This document shows, piece after piece, positions 34,450 to 44,396 of a stretch of DNA of 64,000 nt. The stretch lies in contig NZ_FQZG01000003.1 of NCBI RefSeq assembly GCF_900141915.1, positions 62,001 to 126,000 of the forward strand, given 5' to 3'. Each line of letters starts with the position of its first letter. Positions within the stretch are counted from its first letter, which is position 1. The notes under the pieces are model-generated. The model was not told the origin of the DNA. It was given only the letters and a program-made list of their open reading frames with translations, and searched no databases. Made by a program: the position numbers and the translations under genes. The DNA is from Tessaracoccus bendigoensis DSM 12906 (GTDB taxonomy: Bacteria > Actinomycetota > Actinomycetes > Propionibacteriales > Propionibacteriaceae).

Positions 34450-35049
34450 ATGACCGAACCGAGCAAGTGGACCCGCATCATCCAGGCCGATCCCGATCAC
34501 TCACGCCGCTACATCGAACGCTTCAAGATGATGGAAGCCGCCGGGCACGACCTGTACGGGGAGGCCCGCCTGATCGACGCGATGCTGTCCAGGAACGCGC
34601 GGATCCTCGATGCCGGCTGCGGCCCTGGCCGCCTCGCCGGACGACTGCACGAACTCGGGCACCGCGTCGTGGGGGTGGACGTCGACCCTGCGCTGATCGC
34701 TGCCGCTGAGGAGGATCACCCGGGGCCGCTGTTCCTCGTGGGCGACCTCGCGGAACTCGATCTCCCGGTCCACGGCATCTCCGAGGGCTTCGACGCGATT
34801 CTGTGCGCCGGTAACGTGATGGGCTTCCTCGCCCCGTCGACGCGGTTGGAGGTTCTAAAGCGGTTCCGCTCGCATCTGGCTCCGGAGGGACGCGCAGTGA
34901 TCGGGTTCGGCGCGGGGCGCGGCTACGAGTTCAGCGAGTTCTTCAGCGACGTGGCATCCGCGGGCCTGGAACTCGACCTGTCGCTGTCGACCTGGGATCT
35001 GCGCCCGTTCGAGGCCGACTCGGGTTTCCTCGTCGCGGTTCTCCGCTGA
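34450..35049 (+). CDS. class I SAM-dependent methyltransferase
   Basis: A 199-residue methyltransferase. Motif I is ARILDAGCGPGRLAGRL, motif II VVGVDVDPALIAAAE, then LVGDLAELDLP and GFDAILCAGNVMGFL. The segment HSRRYIERFKMMEAAGHDLY at the N-terminus is shared with actinobacterial methyltransferases of unknown substrate. It ends 38 bases before the convergent DedA-like gene. The substrate cannot be inferred. Confidence 0.88.
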   Translation: MTEPSKWTRIIQADPDHSRRYIERFKMMEAAGHDLYGEARLIDAMLSRNARILDAGCGPGRLAGRLHELGHRVVGVDVDPALIAAAEEDHPGPLFLVGDLAELDLPVHGISEGFDAILCAGNVMGFLAPSTRLEVLKRFRSHLAPEGRAVIGFGAGRGYEFSEFFSDVASAGLELDLSLSTWDLRPFEADSGFLVAVLR

Positions 35050-35086
35050 CCGACCCCGGCCTCGCCTGCTGTGGGGCGGCGATGAC

Positions 35087-35869
35087 TCAGTTCTGCTTTC
35101 CGGCCTTCTCGCGGGCCTTGCGCGCCTGTGCGAGGTAGGTCGAGACGAAGATGACGACGATCAGCCCGATCGCGACGTAGCCTGCGATCTTCGCGTACCA
35201 GTTCAGGACCGTGACGGCCCCGTCGCCAAGCTGCCAGCCGAGCACGAAGTAGCCGATCAGCCACAGGGTCGACGCTATGTAGTCGTAGATCAGGAATCGT
35301 TTGAGGCTCATGCCGGATGCGCCGGCGAGGACGAACACGACCTGCATCAGCGGCAGCGGCATCGGGATGTAGGCGATCAGGAACCCGATCGGGCCGAGTC
35401 GCTCGGCCCAGCGTTCGGCTTTGGCGTAGTTCTTCGCCGCCCGCTTCGACTGGCCGGCCCAGATCTCGATCATGCCGCGACCCCACAGCTTGCCCGCCCA
35501 CCAGTAGATCCAGTCGAACTTGAGGCTGAGGACGGATGCGACAACCAGCACGATCGGCCAGTGCGGCATCGCGCCCGTCGAGGCGATTGCCCCGCTCGCC
35601 GCGACCGCGGTGCGGCCGCCGGTGATCATGGCGAGGATGTCGGGCGCCACGCCGAGCAGCCAGGCGCGGGTCGGGATCAGGATAAGGCTGAAAACCGCGA
35701 CGACGCCGAACCAACTGAGGCAGGCGATGTCGGCGCGGCCCGGCTTCTTCTTCCAGGGCATGCCGTCGGCCTCCCACCACTGCTCGTCGGCTGAATCGTC
35801 GGCGGGCTCGGCTCCCTGCTCGGCGGCGTCGAGTTCCTCGGCAGAGTCGGGGGGAAGTTCCTCAGTCAC
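35087..35869 (-). CDS. DedA/VTT-family membrane protein
   Basis: A 260-residue integral membrane protein. A long acidic cytosolic N-terminus (DSAEELDAAEQGAEPADDSA) precedes about five hydrophobic segments: LSWFGVVAVFSLILIP, HWPIVLVVASVLSLKF, LGPIGFLIAYIPMPLPLMQV, FLIYDYIASTLWLIGYFVLG and VAIGLIVVIFVSTYL. The membrane-re-entrant motif RLGPIGFLIAYIPMPLP followed by AGASGMSLKRFLIYD fits the VTT/DedA fold, some of whose members flip lipids. It ends with a basic tail. Actual substrate unknown. Confidence 0.82.
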   Translation of the reverse strand: MTEELPPDSAEELDAAEQGAEPADDSADEQWWEADGMPWKKKPGRADIACLSWFGVVAVFSLILIPTRAWLLGVAPDILAMITGGRTAVAASGAIASTGAMPHWPIVLVVASVLSLKFDWIYWWAGKLWGRGMIEIWAGQSKRAAKNYAKAERWAERLGPIGFLIAYIPMPLPLMQVVFVLAGASGMSLKRFLIYDYIASTLWLIGYFVLGWQLGDGAVTVLNWYAKIAGYVAIGLIVVIFVSTYLAQARKAREKAGKQN

Positions 35870-36244
35870 GCGCTGAATGCTACGCCACGGCCTCCTCGCC
35901 CCTCCTCAACCAAGTGGTCGGCAGGATGCTGGGGACGTCGCCCGGAGGCGCCACTGGACGTCCGACCTGGTTCCAAAGGTCCCAATTTGATCACAGTTTT
36001 CCGTGCCACCCTGGCCTCGGCGGACTCCCGCCCCACCGCACCGAACGGAGTCCGAAGCGCCCAGGCCGTCACGGTGATCAGATGTCTGACGTGGGCATCC
36101 CTGGCCTGACTTCGGTTTCGCCTGGCCGACCCCGCTCTGCGTTCGAGGGTCGAGAGGTGTACAGTCCGTTTCAGGAACACCTAAATAGGTTCCAATCCAC
36201 TACGGATCGTCGGGCACGTACCTGCCCGTGGAAAGGAATGTGGC
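35870..36244. promoter_or_regulatory. promoter and 5' leader of the sugar ABC ATPase gene
   Basis: No gene is seen in this 375-base gap. A possible -10 (TACAGT, 36160-36165) would give a leader of about 70 bases. Near its end a hairpin CGGGCA-CGTACC-TGCCCG (36212-36229) sits just upstream of the ribosome binding site GGAAAGGAA. The msiK RNA motif is known in actinobacterial leaders of such genes. I cannot confirm a match. Confidence 0.35.
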
Positions 36245-37336
<1,092 letters not shown>

Positions 37337-37357
37337 TCTGCCACTGAGTCACTAGTT

Positions 37358-37387
37358 CGAGGGGCCCGGGATTTCCCGGGCCCCTCG
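37358..37387 (+). terminator. intrinsic terminator of msiK
   Basis: Arms CGAGGGGCCCGGGA and TCCCGGGCCCCTCG are perfectly complementary over 14 bases with almost no loop and are followed by TTCGCTTTC. It lies 21 bases after the stop. Confidence 0.85.
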
Positions 37388-37574
37388 TTCGCTTTCAGCG
37401 TGATGGCACGACGGGCGCAACCCACGGCAGCTTCCGAACGCGATCTGGCTTTCCTAACTCCTCGCGAGTCCCTGGCTGGGGCAGAGGCCCGTTCGCACCG
37501 TCCACCGGCAGACCCGACGGCACAGTTGAAGCCGGGACCTGCCTATGCTCAAGGATGAGGAAGGGAGCACATTG

Positions 37575-38744
37575 ATGGCAGAACTCGGACGATGGACCCG
37601 CGGCATGCGTACGGGGTTGGGGGCCGATCCCACTCACGGCGCCGTCGTGCCCCCGATCTACCTCAGCACCAACTACACCTTCGAAGGCGTCGGGCAACCC
37701 CGCGCCTATGACTACTCCCGCTCCGGCAACCCGACCCGCGATCTACTCAACGATGCCGTCGCCGAGCTTGAGGGCGGCGTCGGGGCCACCACGGTCGCCA
37801 CCGGGTTGGCCGCGGTCACTCTGGTGGCCGAGGCGTTCGTCCCGACCGGTGGGCGGATCGTGGTGCAGCACGACGCCTACGGCGGCACGTGGCGGCTGTT
37901 CACGTTCCTCGCCGAGCAGGGCCGCTTCGCGGTGGACTTCGTCGACTTCAACGACGACGCGGCCATGGGCGAGGCGCTGGCAGGCTCACCGGACCTGGTG
38001 TGGATCGAGACGCCATCCAACCCACTGCTGCGGATCACCGACATCCGCAGGGTGGCCGACGCCTCACACGCCGTCGGCGCGCTGGTCGTGGCCGACAACA
38101 CGTTCCTGTCGCCGCTCTACCAGCGGCCGCTCGAGCACGGCGCCGACATCGTGGTGCACTCGACCACGAAGTTCATCAACGGCCACTCCGATGTCGTCGG
38201 CGGGATCGCGGTGGCAGCCGACCAGGAGGTCCACGATCGGCTGCGGTTGTGGGCCAACGCGCTCGGCCTGACCGGCAGCCCTTTCGACGCCTACCTGACC
38301 CTGCGCGGGCTGCGCACCCTCGATGCCCGCCTAAGGGTCCACAACGAGAACACCGAGGCCCTCATCGAGTTGTTGGACGGACACCCGGCCGTGACCGCCG
38401 TGCACTACCCCGGGCTCCCCTATCACCCCGGCCACGATGTCGCCGTCCGCCAGCAGCTCGGCATGGGTTCGCTTTTCGGGCTAGAGCTCAATGGCGGTCG
38501 CCCGGCCGCGGAGGCGTTCCTTGCCGAGTTGCAGATCTTCCACCTCGCCGAGTCACTCGGTGGCGTCGAGTCGCTCATCTGTCACCCCGCGACCATGACC
38601 CACGCGGGCATGACACCGGAGGCTCGCACCAACGCTGGGATCGGCGACGGGCTGCTGCGGCTCAGCATCGGAATCGAGGCAGCGGACGACCTCGTCGAAG
38701 TCACACGCGAGGCACTGGAGCGGGCACTGCAGGTGGCAGGGTAG
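37575..38744 (+). CDS. metB: cystathionine gamma-synthase-type PLP enzyme
   Basis: A 389-residue enzyme of the trans-sulfuration family, joining activated homoserine and cysteine to cystathionine. It shows YDYSRSGNPTRDLLNDAVAE, GGTWRLFTFLAEQ, the loop WIETPSNPLLRITDI and the cofactor lysine in VHSTTKFINGHSDVVGG. A segment SLFGLELNGG and a C-terminal SLGGVESLICHPATMTHAGM complete the family set. GGAAGGGAG precedes ATG 37575. Cystathionine gamma-lyases look similar, so direction of reaction is an inference from overall resemblance. A small gene follows after 2 bases. Confidence 0.85.
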   Translation: MAELGRWTRGMRTGLGADPTHGAVVPPIYLSTNYTFEGVGQPRAYDYSRSGNPTRDLLNDAVAELEGGVGATTVATGLAAVTLVAEAFVPTGGRIVVQHDAYGGTWRLFTFLAEQGRFAVDFVDFNDDAAMGEALAGSPDLVWIETPSNPLLRITDIRRVADASHAVGALVVADNTFLSPLYQRPLEHGADIVVHSTTKFINGHSDVVGGIAVAADQEVHDRLRLWANALGLTGSPFDAYLTLRGLRTLDARLRVHNENTEALIELLDGHPAVTAVHYPGLPYHPGHDVAVRQQLGMGSLFGLELNGGRPAAEAFLAELQIFHLAESLGGVESLICHPATMTHAGMTPEARTNAGIGDGLLRLSIGIEAADDLVEVTREALERALQVAG

Positions 38745-38746
38745 CA

Positions 38747-39142
38747 ATGCTCGCTCTGACCCTCGCGCTCGACCTGGCCGCGGCCGGGCTCGCCTGGCGA
38801 CCCAGGCCCGGCGATAGGTTCGTGGTGCGACGGGCCGAGATGTGCGACGAGGTGTTCCATCTGGCCGACATGGTCATCGAGGCTAGGCATCTCGCCTCCG
38901 GCACGGTCTTCTCCTTCAACGGAACCACAGAATGGGCGCTGGACTCGGTCCCTCAATCCGAAACCGTCTGGCTGCCGGGAGAAACGCAACTGAGGGTCGC
39001 CCTCGGTTCGGCCTTCGTGTCCCTCGTCCGGGCCGACGGCGGATTCGTCGTCACGTTGAAGGATGGCTCACGGCACCGCGACCCGGACGCCGAAAACGCC
39101 TACGCCCTGGCACTTCTGGCCCACCTGTCGGCTGCACCCTGA
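38747..39142 (+). CDS. conserved actinobacterial hypothetical protein
   Basis: A 131-residue protein beginning MLALTLALDLAAAGLAWRPR, with GDRFVVRRAEMCDEVFHLAD, FNGTTEWALDSVPQSETVWL and ENAYALALLAHLSA. I recall similar short proteins in many actinobacteria, sometimes named after pilus assembly on weak grounds; I assign no function. ATG at 38747 lies two bases after the metB stop, so the two are probably co-transcribed. No membrane segment is certain. Confidence 0.6.
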   Translation: MLALTLALDLAAAGLAWRPRPGDRFVVRRAEMCDEVFHLADMVIEARHLASGTVFSFNGTTEWALDSVPQSETVWLPGETQLRVALGSAFVSLVRADGGFVVTLKDGSRHRDPDAENAYALALLAHLSAAP

Positions 39143-39164
39143 CGCCGGCAGTAGGCTTTGGGAC

Positions 39165-40544
39165 GTGCCCAGATTCCTCGCCGCCAAGCCCGACGCCGAC
39201 CTGATCCGGCTCCCCTGGCAGCTTCCGCTGGCCGACTGGCCGACCAACCACCTCGTGGCGCTCCCACGCGGCATCTCCCGACACGTCGTCCGGTTCCTCC
39301 AGGTCGGGGACGACATCCTCGCCGCGAAAGAGGTCTTGGAGGAGGTCGCCGTCCAGGAGTACCGCCTCCTGACGGAACTCAGGCGCCTTGGTGTGCCATC
39401 GGTTGAGCCCATCGGGGTGGTGCTCGGCCGGGTCGACAACGAAGGCAACCCGCTCGACCCGGCGTTGCTGACGAGGCATCTGCCCTTCTCACTGCCCTAC
39501 CGCTCTCTGTTCTACCCAGGCGTCAAGCACGAGACCGTGACCCGGCTGCTCGACGCCATGGTCGTCCTTTTCGCCAGGTTGCACCTGACCGGGTTCTACT
39601 GGGGCGACGTGTCGCTGTCGAACATCCTCTTCCGGCGTGATGCAGGCGAGTTCGCCGCCTACCTGGTCGACGCCGAGACCGGCGAGATCCATGACCAACT
39701 GACCGAGGGCCAACGCGAGCACGACCTCCAGATCGCCCGCACCAACCTGTTCGGGGAGTTTCTCGACCTTGAGGCCGGCGGCATCCTCGACCAGTCGCTG
39801 GACCCCACCTGGCTCGTCAACACCATTGAAGAGCGCTACCACCAGCTATGGGTCGAGCTCACCGGTGTCGAGGAGTTCGACGAATCCGAGCTCTACCGCC
39901 TGGAGGGCCGCGTGCGTCGGCTGAACGCGCTGGGATTCGACGTCGCAGAGATCGACGTCGAATCCTCCCGCGACGGCAGCCGGATCAAGATGCGGCCGAA
40001 GGTCGTCGACGCCGGGCACCACACCCGTCGGCTGATGCGGCTAACCGGGCTCGACGCTGAAGAGCACCAGGCGCGACGACTGTTGAACGATATGGACACC
40101 TTCCGCGCCAAGAATGCGCCTCACGCGCCGGAATCAGTCGCCGCGCACAAGTGGCTGGTCGAGGTGTTCGAACCCGCCGTCAGCCGGATCCCGTCCGACC
40201 TGCGCGGCAAGCGGGACGCGGCACAGTTCTTCCACGAGGTGCTCGACTACCGCTGGTACCAGTCGCAGCGTGAGGACCGGGAGGTACCGACCGCCGAGGC
40301 CGCGAGTGGGTACATCTCGGAGGTTCTGACCTCTCTGCCCGACGAGCAACTCGGAAACCTTCAGCCGGTCGGCGGCGAGCTTCGCGACAAGTATGACCCG
40401 TCGAAGGGGTTCGTCGATTCCGATGATGCGGAGCCAGCCCCGTACGACCCATGGGAGGACGCGGCCAACGACCCCGACGTCCCCGTCAAGCAGGGTTTCG
40501 ATATCGCCGCGCTCCGAGCGAAAGCGGCAGCAAAGAAGAAGTAA
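39165..40544 (+). CDS. DUF4032 protein with kinase-like N-terminus
   Basis: A 459-residue actinobacterial protein. The N-terminal half looks like a lipopolysaccharide-kinase/RIO-like fold: GDDILAAKEVLEEVAVQEYR (candidate ATP lysine and helix C glutamate) and a catalytic-loop-like FYWGDVSLSNILFRRDAGEF followed by LVDAETGE in place of DFG. The C-terminal half is the DUF4032 region (PKVVDAGHHTRRLMRLTG, VEVFEPAVSRIPSDLRGKRD and DYRWYQSQRE). GTG at 39165 is chosen because it gives VPRFLAAKPDADLIRLPW. The substrate is unknown. Confidence 0.8.
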   Translation: MPRFLAAKPDADLIRLPWQLPLADWPTNHLVALPRGISRHVVRFLQVGDDILAAKEVLEEVAVQEYRLLTELRRLGVPSVEPIGVVLGRVDNEGNPLDPALLTRHLPFSLPYRSLFYPGVKHETVTRLLDAMVVLFARLHLTGFYWGDVSLSNILFRRDAGEFAAYLVDAETGEIHDQLTEGQREHDLQIARTNLFGEFLDLEAGGILDQSLDPTWLVNTIEERYHQLWVELTGVEEFDESELYRLEGRVRRLNALGFDVAEIDVESSRDGSRIKMRPKVVDAGHHTRRLMRLTGLDAEEHQARRLLNDMDTFRAKNAPHAPESVAAHKWLVEVFEPAVSRIPSDLRGKRDAAQFFHEVLDYRWYQSQREDREVPTAEAASGYISEVLTSLPDEQLGNLQPVGGELRDKYDPSKGFVDSDDAEPAPYDPWEDAANDPDVPVKQGFDIAALRAKAAAKKK

Positions 40545-40581
40545 GGGGCAGACACTCGCCCCTCTGGGTACCGGCAGCGGG

Positions 40582-41682
40582 TCAGTTCCCGGCTGGCAGG
40601 TCCGCCGCGAGTGCGGACGTGGCCACCGTCAGCCAACGGCCTGGCTCTGCCATCGCCGCCGCCGGGGATCCGGCCAGGCCAGTCAGCGAACGCGTCGAGA
40701 CGAATCCGGTCAGGTCAGCGTCCGCGCCGATCCGGCCTGCCACGAGCGCTACGGGGACACTGGCCCGCCTGGCCGCGCCGGCGACGAATCCAGGCACCTT
40801 GTCCCTGGCCGACTGCGCATCGAAGCTGCCCTCGCCCGTGATGACCAGGTCCGCGACCTGGATTGCGTCGTTGAGCCCGATCAGATCGGCCACCTCCGGC
40901 GCTCCCGGCAGCAGACTCGCTCCCCAGGCGAGCAAGGCGAATCCGCTCCCTCCGGCCGCCCCCGCGCCGCGATATCCGGTGTTGGCGGGTAGCAGCGTCG
41001 CCAGGTGGGCCAGAGACCTGTCAGCCAGCATCACGTCGTCTGGCCGGAGGCCCTTCTGGGGGCCGAACACCGCGGCTGCCCCTGACTCCCCCAGCAACGG
41101 GTTTGTGACGTCACTCAGGACGACGACGCCGCTTGGCGGCAGCGCCCGGAGGTCGGTGAGGTCGGCTTTGACGATCGCGGTGAGCCCCCGGAGCCCGGAC
41201 GCCACCTCGGAGCCATCGATATCGAGGAACCGGGCACCGAGCGCACGGAGCAGGCCCACGCCGCCGTCTGTCGATGCCGACGAGCCGATCCCCAGCACAA
41301 GTCGCTCGACGCCGTGCGCGAGGGCCGCGGCGATGGCTTGGCCGAAGCCGGTGGTGTCGGCATCAAACGGCAAGCGACGCTCGCCCAGGAGTTCGATGCC
41401 TGAGGTGGATGCGAGCTCCACGACACCGGTGCCGTCCGGCAGCAGGAGCCAGTCGGCCGACACCTCAGTGCCCGCCGGCCCGGTCACGAAAAGTGGCATC
41501 CGCCTTGCCCCGGGAACGGCGAGTTCGAACGCTGCCAGCGTGCCCTCGCCACCGTCTGCCATCGGCCGGAGCAGGATCTCATCATCAGGGCGCACGCCCA
41601 CCCAGGCCGCACCGATGACGGCTGCCGCTTCCGCGGCGCCGATACTACCCTTGTAGCTGTCGACCGCGACGACCACGCGCAT
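40582..41682 (-). CDS. glxK: glycerate kinase
   Basis: A 366-residue type 1 glycerate kinase phosphorylating glycerate with ATP. The family start VVVAVDSYKGSIGAAEAAAV and the segments LRPMADGGEGTLAAF, GIGSSASTDGGVGLLRALGA, DVTNPLLGESGAAAVFGPQK and ITGEGSFDAQSARDKVP are all present. It points towards DUF4032 with 37 bases between the two stops. The product, 2- or 3-phosphoglycerate, joins glycolysis, linking it with GpmA elsewhere in the window. Confidence 0.92.
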   Translation of the reverse strand: MRVVVAVDSYKGSIGAAEAAAVIGAAWVGVRPDDEILLRPMADGGEGTLAAFELAVPGARRMPLFVTGPAGTEVSADWLLLPDGTGVVELASTSGIELLGERRLPFDADTTGFGQAIAAALAHGVERLVLGIGSSASTDGGVGLLRALGARFLDIDGSEVASGLRGLTAIVKADLTDLRALPPSGVVVLSDVTNPLLGESGAAAVFGPQKGLRPDDVMLADRSLAHLATLLPANTGYRGAGAAGGSGFALLAWGASLLPGAPEVADLIGLNDAIQVADLVITGEGSFDAQSARDKVPGFVAGAARRASVPVALVAGRIGADADLTGFVSTRSLTGLAGSPAAAMAEPGRWLTVATSALAADLPAGN

Positions 41683-41735
41683 AATGACCGACCCCCTTGC
41701 CTGATCATCTGCTCAGTCTAGTGGCCTGTCCTCGT

Positions 41736-41771
41736 CGCCAGACAGAGCAAAATCGACCACTGGCCGATTTT
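41736..41771. repeat. dispersed copy of the 84-bp repeat core
   Basis: CGCCAGACAGAGCAAAATCG followed by ACCACTGGCCGATTTTC repeats 19284-19318 with few changes. Its 19-bp palindrome (41751-41769) has one mismatch. Confidence 0.7.
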
Positions 41772-41850
41772 CCACGATCGCAACGCGCCCTGCTGGCAAC
41801 CACCGGGTCGACGGCGCCGTCGACCCGCACCGCTCGGCGCGGGTTTCCCG

Positions 41851-41930
41851 TTGAGCACTATCCAGGAGTCGATGACCCAAAAGCCCCATTTTCACGTTCA
41901 AATCCCCATCGAACCCGGGATAGTGCTCAA
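41851..41930. repeat. 80-bp element with terminal inverted repeats, copy C
   Basis: The copy begins TTGAGCACTATCC and ends GGGATAGTGCTCAA, exactly 80 bases. The interior differs from copies A and B; read on the opposite strand it shares their (C/G)GGGTTCG start and a TGAACGT/ACGTTCA centre. Confidence 0.8.
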
Positions 41931-41984
41931 GGCCCGACCCGACCACAGCCCCAACCACCAGACCGGTTGGTAAACTCCCTTCCC

Positions 41985-43427
41985 GTGACGCTCAAGCTCT
42001 ATGACACCGCGACGCGCTCGGTGCGCGAATTCGTCCCCCTGCGGGCTGACGAGGTGTCGATCTACCACTGCGGTCTCACCGTCCAGGCGTCGCCACACCT
42101 CGGCCACATCCGCAAGGAGGTCGTCTTCGACGTCCTCCGCCGCTGGCTGACCAACCAGGGCTTCAGGGTGAAAGTCGTCGCCAACGTCACCGACATCGAC
42201 GACAAGATCCTGAGCAAGTCGGCCGAGAACGGCGAGGACTGGTACGCATTGGCCTACCGGTTCGAACGCGAACTTCACGACGCCTACGCCTCTCTCGGCT
42301 GCATCCAGCCGACCTACGAGCCTCGCGCCACCGGCCACATCCCCGAAATGGTCGAGCTGATCCTTGAACTGATCGCCCGCGGCCATGCCTATGTCGCACC
42401 CGACGGCTCCGGCGACGTCTACTTCGACGTCGCCAGCTGGCCCCGCTACGGCGAGCTCAGCGGCCAGAAGGTCGACGAGATGGAACCGGCCACCGACGCC
42501 GACCCCCGCGGCAAGCGCGACCCCCGCGACTTCGCCCTCTGGAAGGGGCACAAGGCGGCAGAGCCGCTGACGGCGTCCTGGCCGTCCCCGTGGGGCCGCG
42601 GCCGCCCCGGCTGGCACATCGAGTGCTCCGCGATGGCGGGCAAGTACCTGGGCGAGAGTTTCGACATCCACGGCGGCGGAATCGATCTTCGGTTCCCGCA
42701 CCACGAGAACGAGCTGGCACAGTCCTCGGCCGCCGGTCACGAGTTCGCGAACTATTGGATGCACAACGCCTGGGTGACGATGGCAGGCGAGAAGATGAGC
42801 AAGTCGCTCGGCAACACCGCGCTGGTCACCGAGGTGACCAAGCGCTACAACCCGCGTGCGGTGCGCTTCTTCCTGCTCGCCCCTCACTACCGCTCGACCA
42901 TCGAGTTCTCCCCCGAGGACGACGACACCCGCGGTTCCCTTACCGAGGCCGAGAAGGCCATCGCGCGCATCGACTCGTTCATGAGTCGGGCATTCGAGAA
43001 GATCGGAGAAGGCTTCCACGCCTACGCGCCCTATTCGCTGCCGTTCTGGCCCCAGTTCGCCGCCGCGATGGACGACGACCTGGGCACCCCCGCGGCCACG
43101 GCCGTGCTCTTCGAGGCTGTCCGCGCCGGGAACCAGGCACTTGCGGCGGGCGACTCCGGCGCCACCCGCGACATCTTCTTCGCGGTGACCGGCATGCTGG
43201 ACGTCTTCGGACTGAACCCTCTGGCCCCCGAATGGTCAGACGAGAACACCGACCAGGATCTGACAACGGTCGTCGATGGCCTCGTAGGTGCCCTGCTGGA
43301 GCAGCGCGCCACCGCAAGGGCTGCGAAAGACTGGGCCACGGCCGACGCGATCCGAGACACCCTGGCCGCGACCGGCCTGAAGATCACCGACACCCCTGAC
43401 GGGGCCACCTGGAGCCTGGAGAAGTAG
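41985..43427 (+). CDS. cysS: cysteine--tRNA ligase
   Basis: A 480-residue class I synthetase charging tRNA-Cys. Present are [20 protein letters not shown] (zinc cysteine and HIGH-type motif HLGH), [12 protein letters not shown], the zinc ligands WHIECSAM and [11 protein letters not shown], and the KMSKS loop [11 protein letters not shown] start it at GTG 41985. No Shine-Dalgarno precedes it and a -10-like TAAACT lies at 41971-41976, so the message may be leaderless. rlmB follows with its ATG directly after the stop, a conserved cysS-rlmB pairing. Confidence 0.95.
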   Translation: MTLKLYDTATRSVREFVPLRADEVSIYHCGLTVQASPHLGHIRKEVVFDVLRRWLTNQGFRVKVVANVTDIDDKILSKSAENGEDWYALAYRFERELHDAYASLGCIQPTYEPRATGHIPEMVELILELIARGHAYVAPDGSGDVYFDVASWPRYGELSGQKVDEMEPATDADPRGKRDPRDFALWKGHKAAEPLTASWPSPWGRGRPGWHIECSAMAGKYLGESFDIHGGGIDLRFPHHENELAQSSAAGHEFANYWMHNAWVTMAGEKMSKSLGNTALVTEVTKRYNPRAVRFFLLAPHYRSTIEFSPEDDDTRGSLTEAEKAIARIDSFMSRAFEKIGEGFHAYAPYSLPFWPQFAAAMDDDLGTPAATAVLFEAVRAGNQALAAGDSGATRDIFFAVTGMLDVFGLNPLAPEWSDENTDQDLTTVVDGLVGALLEQRATARAAKDWATADAIRDTLAATGLKITDTPDGATWSLEK

Positions 43428-44384
43428 ATGGCTGGCAATTCATCGCGTCGCGGAGCGACTAGCAAAGGCAAAGGCAAGGCAGCGGGCTCCGGTGGCCGGA
43501 TCCGGAAATCACTGGAAGGCAGGGGGCCGACCCCCAGGGCGGAGGACCGCGTCTACCACAAGGCCTACCGGGACAAGAAGGCCGCAGGCCGACGCCAGCC
43601 TTCGCAGAATCGACGGGGTACCCACCGGGGCCCCGTCGGCGCCGACTGGGTAGTCGGACGCAACCCCGTCTTTGAGGCCCTGACGGCCGGGCTCCCGGTC
43701 AAGCAGGCCTACATCGCCGAAGGCGCTGAGCGCGACGACAGGCTGCGCGACATCCTGAAGCACGCCGCCGAGCACGGCGTCCCGCTGCTTCAGGTCACGC
43801 GCGCCGAGCTCGACCGGGTCACCGGAGGCTTGGTGCACCAAGGGGTCGCGCTTCAGTTGCCGGTTTTCGAGTATGCCGATTTCGAGGATGTGCTGGCCGA
43901 CGCGTTCGACAACGACGGGATCGTCGTCGCCCTGGATGGGGTCACCGATCCACGCAACCTCGGCGCGATCGTCCGCTCGGCCGCCGCATTCGGCGCCACC
44001 GGCGTCATCATCCCGTCGCGCCGGTCCGCGTCGATGACGGCCGCGGCTTGGAAGACGTCCGCCGGGGCCGCCGCGCGGCTCCCGATCGCGATGGCCACGA
44101 ACCTGAACCGGGCGTTGGAGCAGGCGTCGAAGCTCGGTTTCACCGTCGTCGGGCTCGCCGGGGAAGGCGACGTGCCCGTGACGGGGACGCCGGGGACCGA
44201 CGGGCCGATCGTGCTCGTGGTGGGGTCTGAGGACGAGGGCCTGGCGAGGCTCGTGAGGGAGCATTGCGATGCGCTGATCTCGATCCCGATCGCCAGCTCG
44301 GTGGAATCCCTCAACGCATCGGTGGCCGCCTCGATCGCGCTCTACGAGGTGACGCAGCAGCGATCCGGCGACACGGACGTCTAG
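43428..44384 (+). CDS. rlmB: 23S rRNA (guanosine-2'-O-)-methyltransferase, TrmH family
   Basis: A 318-residue SpoU/TrmH methyltransferase. A lysine- and arginine-rich extension of about 75 residues precedes the substrate-binding domain (WVVGRNPVFEALTAGLPVKQ) and the knotted SPOUT domain with ALDGVTDPRNLGAIVRSAAA, VLVVGSEDEGLARLV and SIPIASSVESLNASVAASIA. The target is most likely G2251-type ribose in the 23S P-loop, as for RlmB. It starts right after the cysS TAG. The long basic tail is usual in actinobacteria. Confidence 0.9.
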   Translation: MAGNSSRRGATSKGKGKAAGSGGRIRKSLEGRGPTPRAEDRVYHKAYRDKKAAGRRQPSQNRRGTHRGPVGADWVVGRNPVFEALTAGLPVKQAYIAEGAERDDRLRDILKHAAEHGVPLLQVTRAELDRVTGGLVHQGVALQLPVFEYADFEDVLADAFDNDGIVVALDGVTDPRNLGAIVRSAAAFGATGVIIPSRRSASMTAAAWKTSAGAAARLPIAMATNLNRALEQASKLGFTVVGLAGEGDVPVTGTPGTDGPIVLVVGSEDEGLARLVREHCDALISIPIASSVESLNASVAASIALYEVTQQRSGDTDV

Positions 44385-44396
44385 TTTTTCCCATCG

